Below are positions 17,693 to 27,256 of a stretch of 33,636 bases of DNA, in pieces. A model generated the notes under the pieces. It searched no databases, was not told where the DNA came from, and saw only the letters and a program-made list of their open reading frames with translations. A program made the translations under genes and the position numbers. Numbering within the stretch: position 1 is the first letter of the stretch; each line of letters begins with the position of its first letter. The DNA comes from a bacterium (GTDB taxonomy: Bacteria; Patescibacteriota; Minisyncoccia; Phycocordibacterales; SBAW01), in NCBI GenBank assembly GCA_021839985.1, contig JAKBZO010000006.1, forward strand, positions 1 to 33,636. Reading direction: 5' to 3'.

Positions 17693-18136
17693 ATGCTCAC
17701 CATTACCAGCAGTGCCTTTGCACACAACGCGCTCATTCCACCGCAGTACACCTGCGACGGCGCCGACATCATTCCACCGCTCTCGTTCGCGGACATCCCC
17801 GCAGACGCGCGATCGCTCGTGCTTATCATGGACGATCCTGACGCGCCTCGCGGTATCTGGGATCACTGGGTCGTCTTCAACATTCCTCCGCAAACGGCCG
17901 GCGTCGAAGAAGGGCGCGCGCCTCACGGCACCGCTGGTATCGGCACTTCAGGACAGAGCACGTACATGGGCCCCTGCCCCGGCGTAGGCGAACACCACTA
18001 CGTCTTTACGCTCTACGCGCTCGACACAGATCTCTCGCTTCCTGCAGGAGTTACCAAAAATGAAGTTCTCGCAGCACTTCACGGACATGTTCTTGAACAG
18101 GCAACACTCATCGGCCGCTTTGCTCGAAAGCGCTAG
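17693..18136 (+). CDS. YbhB/YbcL family (PEBP, Raf kinase inhibitor-like) protein
   Basis: IPPQYTCDGADIIPPLSFADIPADARSLVLIMDDPDAPRGIWDHWVVFNIPP; HHYVFTLYALDTDL. Confidence 0.96.
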   Translation: MLTITSSAFAHNALIPPQYTCDGADIIPPLSFADIPADARSLVLIMDDPDAPRGIWDHWVVFNIPPQTAGVEEGRAPHGTAGIGTSGQSTYMGPCPGVGEHHYVFTLYALDTDLSLPAGVTKNEVLAALHGHVLEQATLIGRFARKR

Positions 18137-18164
18137 CGACAGCGGTTCCTCGCAGAGCTCAGAC

Positions 18165-18190
18165 AAAAAATGCCCCAGCATGTGCTGGGG
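18165..18190 (-). terminator. Intrinsic terminator, minus strand
   Basis: Minus strand: ccccagca-ca-tgctggggcattttttg. Confidence 0.75.
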
Positions 18191-18210
18191 ACTTGTAAAT
18201 CATATACCGA

Positions 18211-18484
18211 TCAGATCGCCGGCGGGTATTGTTCTTTGCGCGCCTCGACGAGTAACGCTTCGATGGCAAGGCATGTCCCGGCGAGGAGCGCCGGATGGTT
18301 CTTGTGAAAGCGCAGCGGGTTGATCTGCTGGCGCTCGGTCGTCCCCTCGTCCTTCATGCCGGTCTCTTCGAGGAACGACTCCCAGATAATCGACAGTCGG
18401 CCTTTGAGCAATTGGTGCATGTCCACCTGACTGGGACCCGTCGTCCACGAACGCCTTTTCTATTTCCGCAGCCGTCATAAGCAT
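18211..18484 (-). CDS. Hypothetical protein, likely frameshifted near 18426-18436
   Basis: RBS aagaggag upstream of ATG in ORF 18200..18484 (MLMTAAEIEKAFVDDG); downstream coding continues in the other frame as VDMHQLLKGRLSIIWESFLEETGMKDEG...PPAI. Confidence 0.55.
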
Positions 18485-18608
18485 GATGCCTACTCCTCTT
18501 GTGATTGATCGATCATCCGAAATACGATCCGAATGAGTACGTGCTTACAAGTTTTTAGCATGCCCGATACACCGCGTCAACACGCACCCATCAGCTCAAT
18601 TCAAGAAC

Positions 18609-18642
18609 CAAAAAAGAGCCGCCCAACGTACGTTGGGCGGCT
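18609..18642 (-). terminator. Intrinsic terminator, minus strand
   Basis: 26-nt perfect palindrome agccgcccaacgtacgttgggcggct followed on the minus strand by ctttttt. Confidence 0.8.
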
Positions 18643-18657
18643 GCCGATCCGGCCATC

Positions 18658-18921
18658 TCACATCTCAAACACCAGTATGGCGTCAAGGATGCGGACGATA
18701 TTTTCTCCATCCTTCAAACCGCACAGCTCGTATGAAAAAGGCATGAAGTTAAAGCTTTTCCCGGAATACCGTCGAAGCACTTCGGCGTACATCTCAGCAA
18801 GCACGACTTCCGGCCTCATTCCACCATGAGCGCACGCATCTTCCAATCTCAACTTCAACGTCAGCGGCGATTCCTTTACGACAGAGATCGAACCACCAGG
18901 CACTTCTCGAGTAGAGTCCAT
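18658..18921 (-). CDS. Hypothetical protein
   Basis: ORF 18658..18990 with likely start MDSTREVPGG preceded by ggag; terminator immediately downstream. Confidence 0.55.
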   Translation of the reverse strand: MDSTREVPGGSISVVKESPLTLKLRLEDACAHGGMRPEVVLAEMYAEVLRRYSGKSFNFMPFSYELCGLKDGENIVRILDAILVFEM

Positions 18922-19146
18922 GTCAGTCTCCAAAGAACATGTTGCTTGTACCATACCACACACCACGAGCAGAAACGATAGCAAATGCACAACTGGCGCC
19001 GCGTCACCTTTTTGTGCGCGGCAGTGTTTGAATAGATAAAGTAATCATCACGCACTATGACATACAGCCTGTAAGCCGAGGAGACCGACTCTCAAGAGAT
19101 CCGGTCTCCTCGGCGCAGCAAGCGGAACATCTGCTATGCTTGAAGT

Positions 19147-19539
19147 ATGAACGGCCAGTCGAATACAAATACAGCAGAAGAAAGTTTTTCGCTCGTGAAG
19201 CACGCGAAGAGTTTCGTGCACGCGGGACGCGGCGTAAAAGTGGTGCTAAAAACGACACACAATGCATGGGTGCAGATCTGTATATTCATCGCAGCAGTAG
19301 CGCTCGGCATCTATGTGCAGCTCGCCTATCTCGAATGGATCATGATCATCTTCGCGAGCGGTTTGGTGTTTACCGCTGAAGCATTCAACACCGCGATCGA
19401 GATCGATATCGATCTCACCTCGCCCGAATATCATCCGTTCGCGCGAGACACCAAAGATGTCGCCGCTGGCGCAGTGCTCATCGCCTCGGTCTCCGCGGCG
19501 ATCATCGGCATCATGATCTTCGCTCATCATTTGGCATAA
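19147..19539 (+). CDS. dgkA: Diacylglycerol kinase family (DgkA/undecaprenol kinase-like) membrane protein
   Basis: SFVHAGRGVKVVLKTTHNAWVQICIFIAAVALGIYVQLAYLEW...GLVFTAEAFNTAIEIDIDL...ARDTKDVAAGAVLIASVSAAIIG. Confidence 0.93.
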   Translation: MNGQSNTNTAEESFSLVKHAKSFVHAGRGVKVVLKTTHNAWVQICIFIAAVALGIYVQLAYLEWIMIIFASGLVFTAEAFNTAIEIDIDLTSPEYHPFARDTKDVAAGAVLIASVSAAIIGIMIFAHHLA

Positions 19540-19568
19540 AAAAGGCCCGGCACCTCTCGATGCCGGGC
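19537..19568 (-). terminator. Intrinsic terminator, minus strand
   Basis: tgccgggc/gcccggca stem; T-run on the minus strand (ggcctttttt). Confidence 0.7.
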
Positions 19569-19595
19569 AAGCTCCTTGCTGCTAAGGCGAGCATA

Positions 19596-20180
19596 TCATG
19601 TGTCGAACACATCGTCCACACTTGCGGTAAGCCAATCCTGCGAGATGCGCTTGGAAAACCACGGACTCTTGGTCGGGTCCTGCAACTTGAAGATAGCGAT
19701 CAGGTAGGCCATGAACACGAACGTTGAGATCGAAACGACGACCACGCCGCTCCAAACGCTGTGATAGTCCAGGCACATTGTCTGGAAGATGATGCAGGGC
19801 GGGGAGACGAACACCAGCACGAAGTAATCGATCGGCGGACGCTCGTCGCGATAGATGACGAACATACGTTTGTTTTTATCCGCCCAGTAGTTCAACAACT
19901 TCTCGCTGCGCCCATAGGTGATGTCGAGTAATTTTGGCGCCCAAATGCCGAAGACGATAAAGGGTCCTGCAATGCCAACCGCCGTCACCGCGATCTCATC
20001 CTCATGCGAAAAGTGGATGCCGGTCAGATAGAAGCAGTTGAACCACACCAGGACCATCAGAAACGCGATCGCCGCCGACTGCAGGACGATGTGGACTTTT
20101 TGCTCGAACGACAGCCACATACGAGCCGGGCGCCGCTTCGAAGACTCTCCCTTAATGTTTTCCACAACCTTCTCCTTCAA
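19596..20180 (-). CDS. Hypothetical membrane protein
   Basis: Multiple hydrophobic segments (VLQSAAIAFLMVLVWFNCFYLTG; VGIAGPFIVFGIWA; YFVLVFVSPPCIIFQTMC). Confidence 0.6.
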   Translation of the reverse strand: MKEKVVENIKGESSKRRPARMWLSFEQKVHIVLQSAAIAFLMVLVWFNCFYLTGIHFSHEDEIAVTAVGIAGPFIVFGIWAPKLLDITYGRSEKLLNYWADKNKRMFVIYRDERPPIDYFVLVFVSPPCIIFQTMCLDYHSVWSGVVVVSISTFVFMAYLIAIFKLQDPTKSPWFSKRISQDWLTASVDDVFDT

Positions 20181-20256
20181 TTTTCATCCGCGCACGGGCG
20201 CGTAACTGGTCTGCGGAGACATTACTATATTTTTGTAGACATGTCAAACAGGAGCG

Positions 20257-20658
20257 CTACAGACTCATGTCAGCGTTTATGCTGCTGATCGACGACTGGA
20301 TAAGACTTTGTGTCCAAACATACATGAGGTAGATGATCACGACCGTCGAAGCAACCAGGAGTATCCATGCAATGAGGCCGATCTGATGTTCCTTCGGATC
20401 AGCCGAGCGGTAGTATCTTGTTCCCTGCCACTTCGAGATGCCGATGAAGACGAACAGGGGCAAGATGATGCTAAAGGCGTAGAGGCCGATCTGCGACGCA
20501 ATGTCGGTCGGCAGCGGACGCGGACGAAGGTTCGCGCCGCAATTAGGACAAAAATAATACTCCGGCATGACCGGCTGATGACACACCGGGCATGTGAGCG
20601 GTGCGGGCGCCTGTGCTCCGGCGTCACTTCCCTGCATGATATCGATACCATCACTCAT
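20257..20658 (-). CDS. Zinc-ribbon membrane protein, hypothetical
   Basis: CPVCHQPVMPEYYFCPNCGANLRP zinc ribbon followed by two TM segments. Confidence 0.7.
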   Translation of the reverse strand: MSDGIDIMQGSDAGAQAPAPLTCPVCHQPVMPEYYFCPNCGANLRPRPLPTDIASQIGLYAFSIILPLFVFIGISKWQGTRYYRSADPKEHQIGLIAWILLVASTVVIIYLMYVWTQSLIQSSISSINADMSL

Positions 20659-20700
20659 GCCTGTATTGTACACCAGCTATCGAAGCAGGTTCGACCCCTT

Positions 20701-20862
20701 TTACTTTAGGAACCTCAAAAAGAATGCGGCACACACCAAGATAATGCCGACGTTGGCAGCAAGCCGTTCCCAAAAATGATCTCTGAAGAACAGCACATCA
20801 ACACCGACGATAACGGCAACCATACCGATAATACAAACCGTGAGCAACAGAGGTTTTGTCAT
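20701..20862 (-). CDS. Small (53 aa) two-TM membrane protein absent from the ORF track
   Basis: Reading the minus strand: MTKPLLLTVCIIGMVAVIVGVDVLFFRDHFWERLAANVGIILVCAAFFLRFLK*. Confidence 0.7.
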   Translation of the reverse strand: MTKPLLLTVCIIGMVAVIVGVDVLFFRDHFWERLAANVGIILVCAAFFLRFLK

Positions 20863-20899
20863 TATTTAAAGTATACACCCGAGCAGTTCGGACACGATC

Positions 20900-20915
20900 G
20901 CTCCGGCGGTAGGAC
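20900..20915. repeat. attL candidate: 16-bp direct repeat of the tRNA-Asn 3' end
   Basis: gctccggcggtaggac, identical and same orientation as 32472-32487. Confidence 0.75.
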
Positions 20916-21008
20916 CGTGGGTACACTTTTCTCCCTCGACTAAACACTCGCCGTCGCTCGTGTTTGTCTGGGCACCGCCTCGCTCCCACATCTGCTGATG
21001 TGGGGCCC

Positions 21009-21062
21009 GCTCCGGCGTTCGAGTCCTACACGGGAAGTGCACCGCACTTCCCTCGCCGGAGC
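21009..21062 (+). other. tRNA-Asn 3'-end relic interrupted by a 24-nt palindrome
   Basis: GTTCGAGTCCTAC (21017-21029) + 24-nt insert (21030-21053) + CGCCGGAGC (21054-21062). Removing the insert gives the exact 22-nt 3' sequence of the tRNA-Asn at 32473-32543. Confidence 0.65.
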
Positions 21063-21104
21063 ATATGAAAAGACCGCCGTGATGGCGGTCTTTTCATATG
21101 CTCC
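21058..21104. terminator. Very long perfect hairpin, probably bidirectional terminator
   Basis: ggagcatatgaaaagaccgcc-gtgat-ggcggtcttttcatatgctcc; 21-bp perfect stem with internal A4/T4 tracts. Confidence 0.6.
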
Positions 21105-21208
21105 GTACTCGGGTCGTCAACTTTAGGACTTCAACCCCCACAAGGGTTTTTGAGCAATTTCAATATAACATGCAGGACAGGGATGGGTCAGATTAGGTTG
21201 TTATCCAC

Positions 21209-23007
21209 TCAAGCAATTTTCCAAGTCTCTGCATAGGCTTTGTGGGAGAGAGTGCGGGCTCTTTCGTCGATGGAAGCAAACAATTTGTCGCGCGTCATCC
21301 AATCTTTTCCATTGAAATCCTCAACGAATTCATGAACCAATGGCAGCTTTAGTCCGAACTTTTTATATATTTTTTCTACTTTTTCTTGCGCTAGAGGAAT
21401 ATTTTGCGCCCTCGAGTTTGAGTGGAGAGAAATCACCATCAAATTACCGATATTATTTATGTACTCACGATCGCCCTCGTTAGCATAATCATACAGATCA
21501 CTTTTCTTGGGGTTCATGTGATCAATATTGAAGTTCTTTTTCGATATACGAAGATCAGTGTTGTAGATCTTTTCTCGGTCAGCTCCTCGTCGGCCATTGT
21601 TATTTAATCGATCGAATATGTAATAAAGCATTTTGAACGATGTCTCGCCAGGCTCGTAAGACAGTCCGGTGAAATTATCAGTAAACGAATCTATCTTTTC
21701 CTTCCGTTCGGTGAGTCCTGATATGACAGAATCAACCAGCTTATTGAGTGAAGTACTCGATTCCGCGATCTCTTTACTTTTTTCAGCATAGAATTTCTCT
21801 ATCTCGTTGTTCGGCTTCTTGCAGATAGCATTGTTAATGAAGTGAAAGCACTCCAATGCATGCAAAAGCCGCGCAAACTGCTCCATGTCAGATTCTGTGG
21901 TGCCTTCTTTTCTGATTATACGGTCGTAGGTAGCACTGACCAATGGTAAGTATTGAGAGACTTTAAAAAGTTGAAGTGCTCCTATCGAATCACATATACT
22001 TCCCAATACATATTCTTTGATCTTGGTTTTTTTACTAATACTTTCAATGAGATATTCTTCAAGTTCCTTCCTATTGGCACTAGTGAAGTTGTAGTAGCGC
22101 TCAGAGAACTCCTTGAGTCGTGCGAGGAACTCTTTAGCACCCAAGTCCTTTACGAGTGTCTTAAGTTTTTTATATAGTTCGTTCTTGCGCACATGACCTC
22201 TATTGGAGATATAAAAATATCGCAATAGCCGCACGAGATCATTGTCGGAATTTTTGAATATCTCCTCCCAATCGGTACTGATTTCTTCTTCAGAGAGTTG
22301 ATGAGTGAAGAGATGGTTTTTAAGTAGTTCAGCCGCGTTAAGCTCTATGCCGCGCGCATTCATACGCTCGAAGATATCAAGAGCCTCTAAATCATCAGAA
22401 ATCTTAATCACTACGAAATAGCAGCGATTTCGTAGTGTGTCGAGCAAATGCTGGATGTTTTCTTTACGATTGAACTTATTATCTTCAATATTCAGGGTAA
22501 AAAAATCGTAAACGGGTCTTATTCGCCGAACCTGAAGCTTAATGTGCTTACTGCCAATCTTAGGTACAAATTCACCGTCCCATTTTTGATCGACCATTTC
22601 GTTATAGATATCGGCGATGAGATGCGAGGTTTTCATTTTTGGTCTGGATTCCGTCGCCATGATGTCTGATGATCCTAAGTAGGTGTTCTGCAACTGCATC
22701 GCTGCCTCGCGTAATTTTAGTTTTTTCTCAACTTCGCGGATTGCGATAAATAAAAGTGATATTGTAGTTAGTCTCTGTTGACCATCGACCACAGAACAGG
22801 AGTTCGTTCCCTCGCTTGTTTTAAGGACTATCGTTCCCAAAAAACCCTCTTGTTTTCATCTTCCACAGCATCCATGAGGTCATTCCAAAAGTCGGAGGCC
22901 TGTTCACGACCCCATTCAAATCCGCGCTGGTTGAGCGGGACCTTAATTTCTTCATACTCTTTCAGTACGCTGTCGACTGTCTGTGAGAATGGTTGGAGTT
23001 GAGCCAT
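21209..23007 (-). pseudogene. DUF262 + DUF1524 (GmrSD-like restriction) gene split by an apparent -1 frameshift at a T6 run
   Basis: N-terminal part 22828..23007 (MAQLQPFSQTVDSVLKEYEEIKVPLNQRGFEWGREQASDFWNDLMDAVEDENKRVF) continues in the other frame as LGTIVLKTSEGTNSCSVVDGQQRLTTIS (21209..22840). DUF262 DGQQR motif; C-terminal NIDHMNPKK...NIGNLMVIS as in DUF1524/HNH. Confidence 0.8.
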
Positions 23008-23546
23008 AATGCGGACGGGTCGGATTCACCCAAGTTATCTGCTCCGCATGGTGCGCAACGTTCGAACGGCAGCGTACGAGAGCATGTTGCCTCCACGCCG
23101 CACGCATTTACCCAGCGAACAAGCCGTATTCACCCCCTAATCGCACGCGTGTGCGATTCTTCTGACAAAGTGGCATGTTGAGCAGGTCGGAATGGCAGCC
23201 GCGCGCGTGGACAACGTGGGACGGTGTGCGGCCCACCGAGAGTACATCGGTGCCTCCAAGCCGGCCCCACCACCCGCCACACGACAAAATGAAGAAAAGC
23301 TATGAATGAAGCCAAAAGCAGCAAAAAGCCCGTGGCGCAAAATGTCGCTTCTCGCGCGTAAGGCCATAACTGTCGCTTGTGTCTCTGAGCACCGTACACG
23401 CCGTGGCGGGTTTGCACGGGTCTGCATTGGAGGGAAGGAAGATAAAATGGCGCAAAACTTATGGATTTCAATAAAAACGCTGTTATTCCTATGCCGATTT
23501 GTGCGGATTTTCTCGCGCGCGTACGCGCGAGACCGGTTCTGTCTTA

Positions 23547-24713
23547 TCAGCCCCTCTTCAACGGCCCATCAAACAGTGTTGTCGAGATTGTTTCTGCGCC
23601 TTCCTCGAGACCTTGCTTCACCATGAGATACGACTGATCGCCGAGCAGGATGCCGTGACGGTTCGGTTTCGTAGATGCAATAAAGTCGAGACCACCGCCG
23701 ATCGCGTTTGCCCACGACTGGTGATGGACGACCCCGTTCGGCGCATGTCCGGGAATCGGGTTCGATGGCTCCGTCAAGTCACGGGTGGGCACCGGGAATG
23801 AGAGAGTTTGCTGTCCTAAGACGGCGGTCATCACGCCGTAGTTACTATCGAGGAGTGACTCTAGAAAAATAAGGTAACCATTCAAGTGTTCATCAGCCTG
23901 CTTCGCGGGTAGCTGGAACGCTTGGATTTTGTCGAGAATCTTCTTTTTGATGCGCTCCGACGGACTAATCGAACGGCCCGGCCCTCCACCGCCGACCCAT
24001 TGACCGAGGCTGCCCTCATACGCCCGGCGGAACTCGAATCGGATGACATCCCTTCCGTCGATGGTGTACATGCGCTGCGCTTCGTCGTCTTCGTCTTTCA
24101 GGTGGATTGTAGGAATGGCGGCTTCCACGAAGGCGACGGCTTCGGCAACGCGTTCCTGTGGCAGGAAATCTCGCATGTGCGAGCTCACGAAATACGGATT
24201 GCCGGCGAGCTTGTTGATACCGATGACGAGCGCGTTGTGCACCGCCTCCTCTTCGAGCGTCGCTTCGGAGTCGTTTATCGAAAGGATCTCGAGGTAAATG
24301 GGTTTTTCCGTCTTTATGAGCAGATCGGGCCGCCGATCGCCGATGTTGCGGGTCGGCTTCCACTCAACATCGAACCCGCGACCGCGCAAGGCATGATACA
24401 CGTCCACCTCGCGTATCGCGCCCATAAGTTCGCCACGCGTCCGCTTCGACTTCAGATCGGAGATGAAACGTGCAGCGTTCGGACTCTCGCTCTTGAGCCT
24501 GAGGAGTGCCTCCGCGATGCGCCGATTGCCGAGCGGGTTCGCAAGCTCCCAGAAGAGCGGGTGAACGTCCGCAGTGCCCATGCCGGTGGTGCCGGTCGAC
24601 ACGAGCCAACCCGAACCAAAGAGAGTATCGAGCTGGGGATACGCGCAGATGAGAGTGGTGAGGTCTTCCACCTGGTCTTGCTTCACAAGTCCGACAAACG
24701 CATCAGGATCCAT
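23547..24713 (-). CDS. Hypothetical protein with possible PD-(D/E)xK nuclease-like segment
   Basis: EVDVYHALRGRGFDVEWKPTRNIGDRRPDLLIKTEKPIYLEIL resembles the E...RPD..(V/L)E core; divergent from the methyltransferase gene. Confidence 0.6.
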   Translation of the reverse strand: MDPDAFVGLVKQDQVEDLTTLICAYPQLDTLFGSGWLVSTGTTGMGTADVHPLFWELANPLGNRRIAEALLRLKSESPNAARFISDLKSKRTRGELMGAIREVDVYHALRGRGFDVEWKPTRNIGDRRPDLLIKTEKPIYLEILSINDSEATLEEEAVHNALVIGINKLAGNPYFVSSHMRDFLPQERVAEAVAFVEAAIPTIHLKDEDDEAQRMYTIDGRDVIRFEFRRAYEGSLGQWVGGGGPGRSISPSERIKKKILDKIQAFQLPAKQADEHLNGYLIFLESLLDSNYGVMTAVLGQQTLSFPVPTRDLTEPSNPIPGHAPNGVVHHQSWANAIGGGLDFIASTKPNRHGILLGDQSYLMVKQGLEEGAETISTTLFDGPLKRG

Positions 24714-24821
24714 ACTCCGATTTTACCTTGCGATGATGGGAAGAAAAATACCGCCGCTGTTCCTTCGCCTGACTGCAACTTCGCCGAACATCTTATTTTA
24801 TGCCAGTGATACAATGAGGGT

Positions 24822-26522
24822 ATGAGAGTTAGCACTCAAAAAGGACAACTCGCACAATCCTTCCTCCCGGGTCTTTCTCGAGTCCAATCGGCCGTAGACG
24901 AACTGGCTGAAGCAAAAACCGACGATCGCGGCGCAATCTTCACACGGCGGGAGGTAGTGGATTTTATACTCGATCTCGCCGGTTATTCGGTCGACAAACC
25001 ACTACAGGACTTCCGACTGCTGGAACCATCCTTCGGGCACGGTGATTTTCTTATACCAGCTGTCGAGCGTCTCATAGCATCGCTCGCGCGGCAAAACCTG
25101 CGGCCAACAGCAGCCCTCCTCAAAGACAATATTCGCGGCGTGGAGCTCCACGTCGCCTCGTTCGGCAAAACGGCCGGCGAAGTCCGGGACATCCTCATCC
25201 GAAACGGACTACTGGAAAGCGATGCAAATGACCTGCTTGACGCATGGCTCGTGCGCGGCGACTTTCTCCTCACTCTCTTCGGTCACTCCTTCACGCACAT
25301 CGTGGGTAACCCTCCGTACATCCGGCAGGAAATGGTGCCGGACGCGCTCATGGCGGAATACCGTCGCCGGTTCGAGACGATCTACGACCGCGCAGACATC
25401 TACGTGCCGTTTATCGAGTACTCGCTCAAGCTGCTCGACGAAGGAGGAGTGCTCGGCTTCATCTGTGCCGACCGCTGGATGAAAAACCGCTACGGCGGTC
25501 CGCTCCGCGACCTCGTGGCGGGAGAATACCATCTTCGCACCTACGTCGATATGATCAACACGGACGCTTTTCACTCGGAGGTGATCGCGTACCCGGCCAT
25601 CACGGTGATCGCACGCGAACCCTCCGGTCCGACGCGCATAGCCAAGCAGCCGGAAATAGACGCACGCACTCTCGCGCAGCTCTCGCAAGCGCTGACACAG
25701 GATGCTCCGCACGGTGACATCCTCCAGACAACCGTATCCGCCGGCGGACCATGGACACTCGACGAGTCGGAGGCGCTCACGTTGATACGCCGCCTCGAAG
25801 CTGAGCTCCCGACGCTTGAAGAAACGGGCTGCAAGGTAGGCATCGGCGTAGCAACCGGCGCGGACAGCGTGTACATCGCACCGTTCGACACGCTCGACGT
25901 GGAGTCGGACCGGAAGCTCCCGCTCGCCATGACCAAAGACATACAAAGCGGAGTGGTGGAGTGGCGGGGTCTCGGCGTGGTGAATCCCTTCGATGAAAGC
26001 GGCAAGCTCGTGTCGCTCTCCGACTACCCGAAGCTGCGCGACTATCTCGAACGTCACGGCGATGCGATCAGGAAGCGCCACGTATCGAAGAAGAACCCGA
26101 ACGGCTGGTACCGGACCATCGACCGCATCTACCCGGAGCTCGTCACAATACCGAAACTCCTTATTCCGGACATCAAAGGCGACGCCCACATTGTCTACGA
26201 GGAGGGCAAGTTCTATCCGCACCATAACCTCTATTACATCGTATCGGACGACTGGGATTTGCAGGCGCTCCGGTCGGTACTCACGTCCGGCATCGCGCGT
26301 CTCTTCATCGAAGCGTACTCGACGCGCATGCACGGCAACTGTCTGCGCTTTCAGGCGCAGTACCTGCGACGCATACGCGTACCGCGATGGGCTGATGTGC
26401 CGAAGGATCTCCGACGCCAACTGCGCGCCGTGGCCGAAAAGGACGACGTGGCCGCGCGGGAAGACGCCGTCTCACGACTCTACTCCCTCTCGCCGTCCGA
26501 ACGTGCTACGATCAGGAAGTAA
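24822..26522 (+). CDS. Type II N6-adenine DNA methyltransferase (Eco57I/TaqI-like class)
   Basis: [38 protein letters not shown]; motif [14 protein letters not shown]-terminal DNA-recognition-like region. Stop overlaps the next ATG (TAATG). Confidence 0.92.
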   Translation: MRVSTQKGQLAQSFLPGLSRVQSAVDELAEAKTDDRGAIFTRREVVDFILDLAGYSVDKPLQDFRLLEPSFGHGDFLIPAVERLIASLARQNLRPTAALLKDNIRGVELHVASFGKTAGEVRDILIRNGLLESDANDLLDAWLVRGDFLLTLFGHSFTHIVGNPPYIRQEMVPDALMAEYRRRFETIYDRADIYVPFIEYSLKLLDEGGVLGFICADRWMKNRYGGPLRDLVAGEYHLRTYVDMINTDAFHSEVIAYPAITVIAREPSGPTRIAKQPEIDARTLAQLSQALTQDAPHGDILQTTVSAGGPWTLDESEALTLIRRLEAELPTLEETGCKVGIGVATGADSVYIAPFDTLDVESDRKLPLAMTKDIQSGVVEWRGLGVVNPFDESGKLVSLSDYPKLRDYLERHGDAIRKRHVSKKNPNGWYRTIDRIYPELVTIPKLLIPDIKGDAHIVYEEGKFYPHHNLYYIVSDDWDLQALRSVLTSGIARLFIEAYSTRMHGNCLRFQAQYLRRIRVPRWADVPKDLRRQLRAVAEKDDVAAREDAVSRLYSLSPSERATIRK

Positions 26523-27256
26523 TGGCTGTAAATCTCGCACAGTACGAAGACGGCGCTAAGCGCGCCGTAAAACTCTTCTGGGGCAACCGCGCCGCCGCAG
26601 TAAAGCAGCAGCTTGCCGCCGGAACGGTCGACCACGGGACACGCGGAGCGGTGACCGCCGGGAAGAATATGGACGGCTTTGCGTCGCTCATGGCGAGACT
26701 CGTGGAGGCGAATGGCCTCAAAAACGCCACCGTGATTCACGGCGGCCGTCTTGTCACGCTGCCCGGTTTCTTTCGGCCGACCAAACAGTGGGATCTGCTT
26801 GTGTTGAACGAAGGCCGCCTCATTGCCGCGCTCGAATTCAAGTCGCAGGTCGGCTCTTTCGGCAACAACTTCAACAATCGAACCGAGGAAGCGATCGGGA
26901 CTGCACATGACCTATGGACTGCATACCGCGACGGCGCGTTTGGCGAGCAGCCGAAGCCGTTCGTAGGATGGCTAATGCTTCTTGAAGATGCACCGGGTTC
27001 CCGTACCCCGGTGAATGATAGCTCCCCGCACTTCCCAGTGTTTCCGGACTTCAAGGGCGCATCTTATGCAGATCGTTACAACATCCTCTGTAAGAAACTC
27101 GTGCAGGAAGGGCTCTATACTGCTGCTTCCATCATGCTCTCGCCACAGACGGCACAGAACAGCGGTGAATATGCGGACATGAGCGACCTCACCAGCTTGC
27201 AGACTTTTGTCGCGACATTCGCGGGACATGTTGCAGCGGAAGCTGCTCGGAAATAG
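26522..27256 (+). CDS. Type II restriction endonuclease, XhoI/PaeR7I family (predicted site CTCGAG)
   Basis: [88 protein letters not shown] closely resembles XhoI as remembered. Confidence 0.9.
   Translation: MAVNLAQYEDGAKRAVKLFWGNRAAAVKQQLAAGTVDHGTRGAVTAGKNMDGFASLMARLVEANGLKNATVIHGGRLVTLPGFFRPTKQWDLLVLNEGRLIAALEFKSQVGSFGNNFNNRTEEAIGTAHDLWTAYRDGAFGEQPKPFVGWLMLLEDAPGSRTPVNDSSPHFPVFPDFKGASYADRYNILCKKLVQEGLYTAASIMLSPQTAQNSGEYADMSDLTSLQTFVATFAGHVAAEAARK

Noticed and set aside
20870-21105. tmRNA or complete tRNA at the left boundary
   Set aside because: Only the T-loop/acceptor 3' fragment is present, split by an insert. No anticodon or D-arm and no tmRNA ends could be found.
23306-23626. ORFs in 23010-23546 (e.g. 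MAQNLWISIKTLLFL...)
   Set aside because: Although a purine-rich stretch precedes the ATG at ~23448, the ORF runs antisense into the 388-aa gene and the composition is not convincing.
24828-24836. TTAGCACTC, which matches half of a CIRCE (HrcA) operator; also near 32790
   Set aside because: The partner half GAGTGCTAA is not present at the 9-nt spacing at either location.
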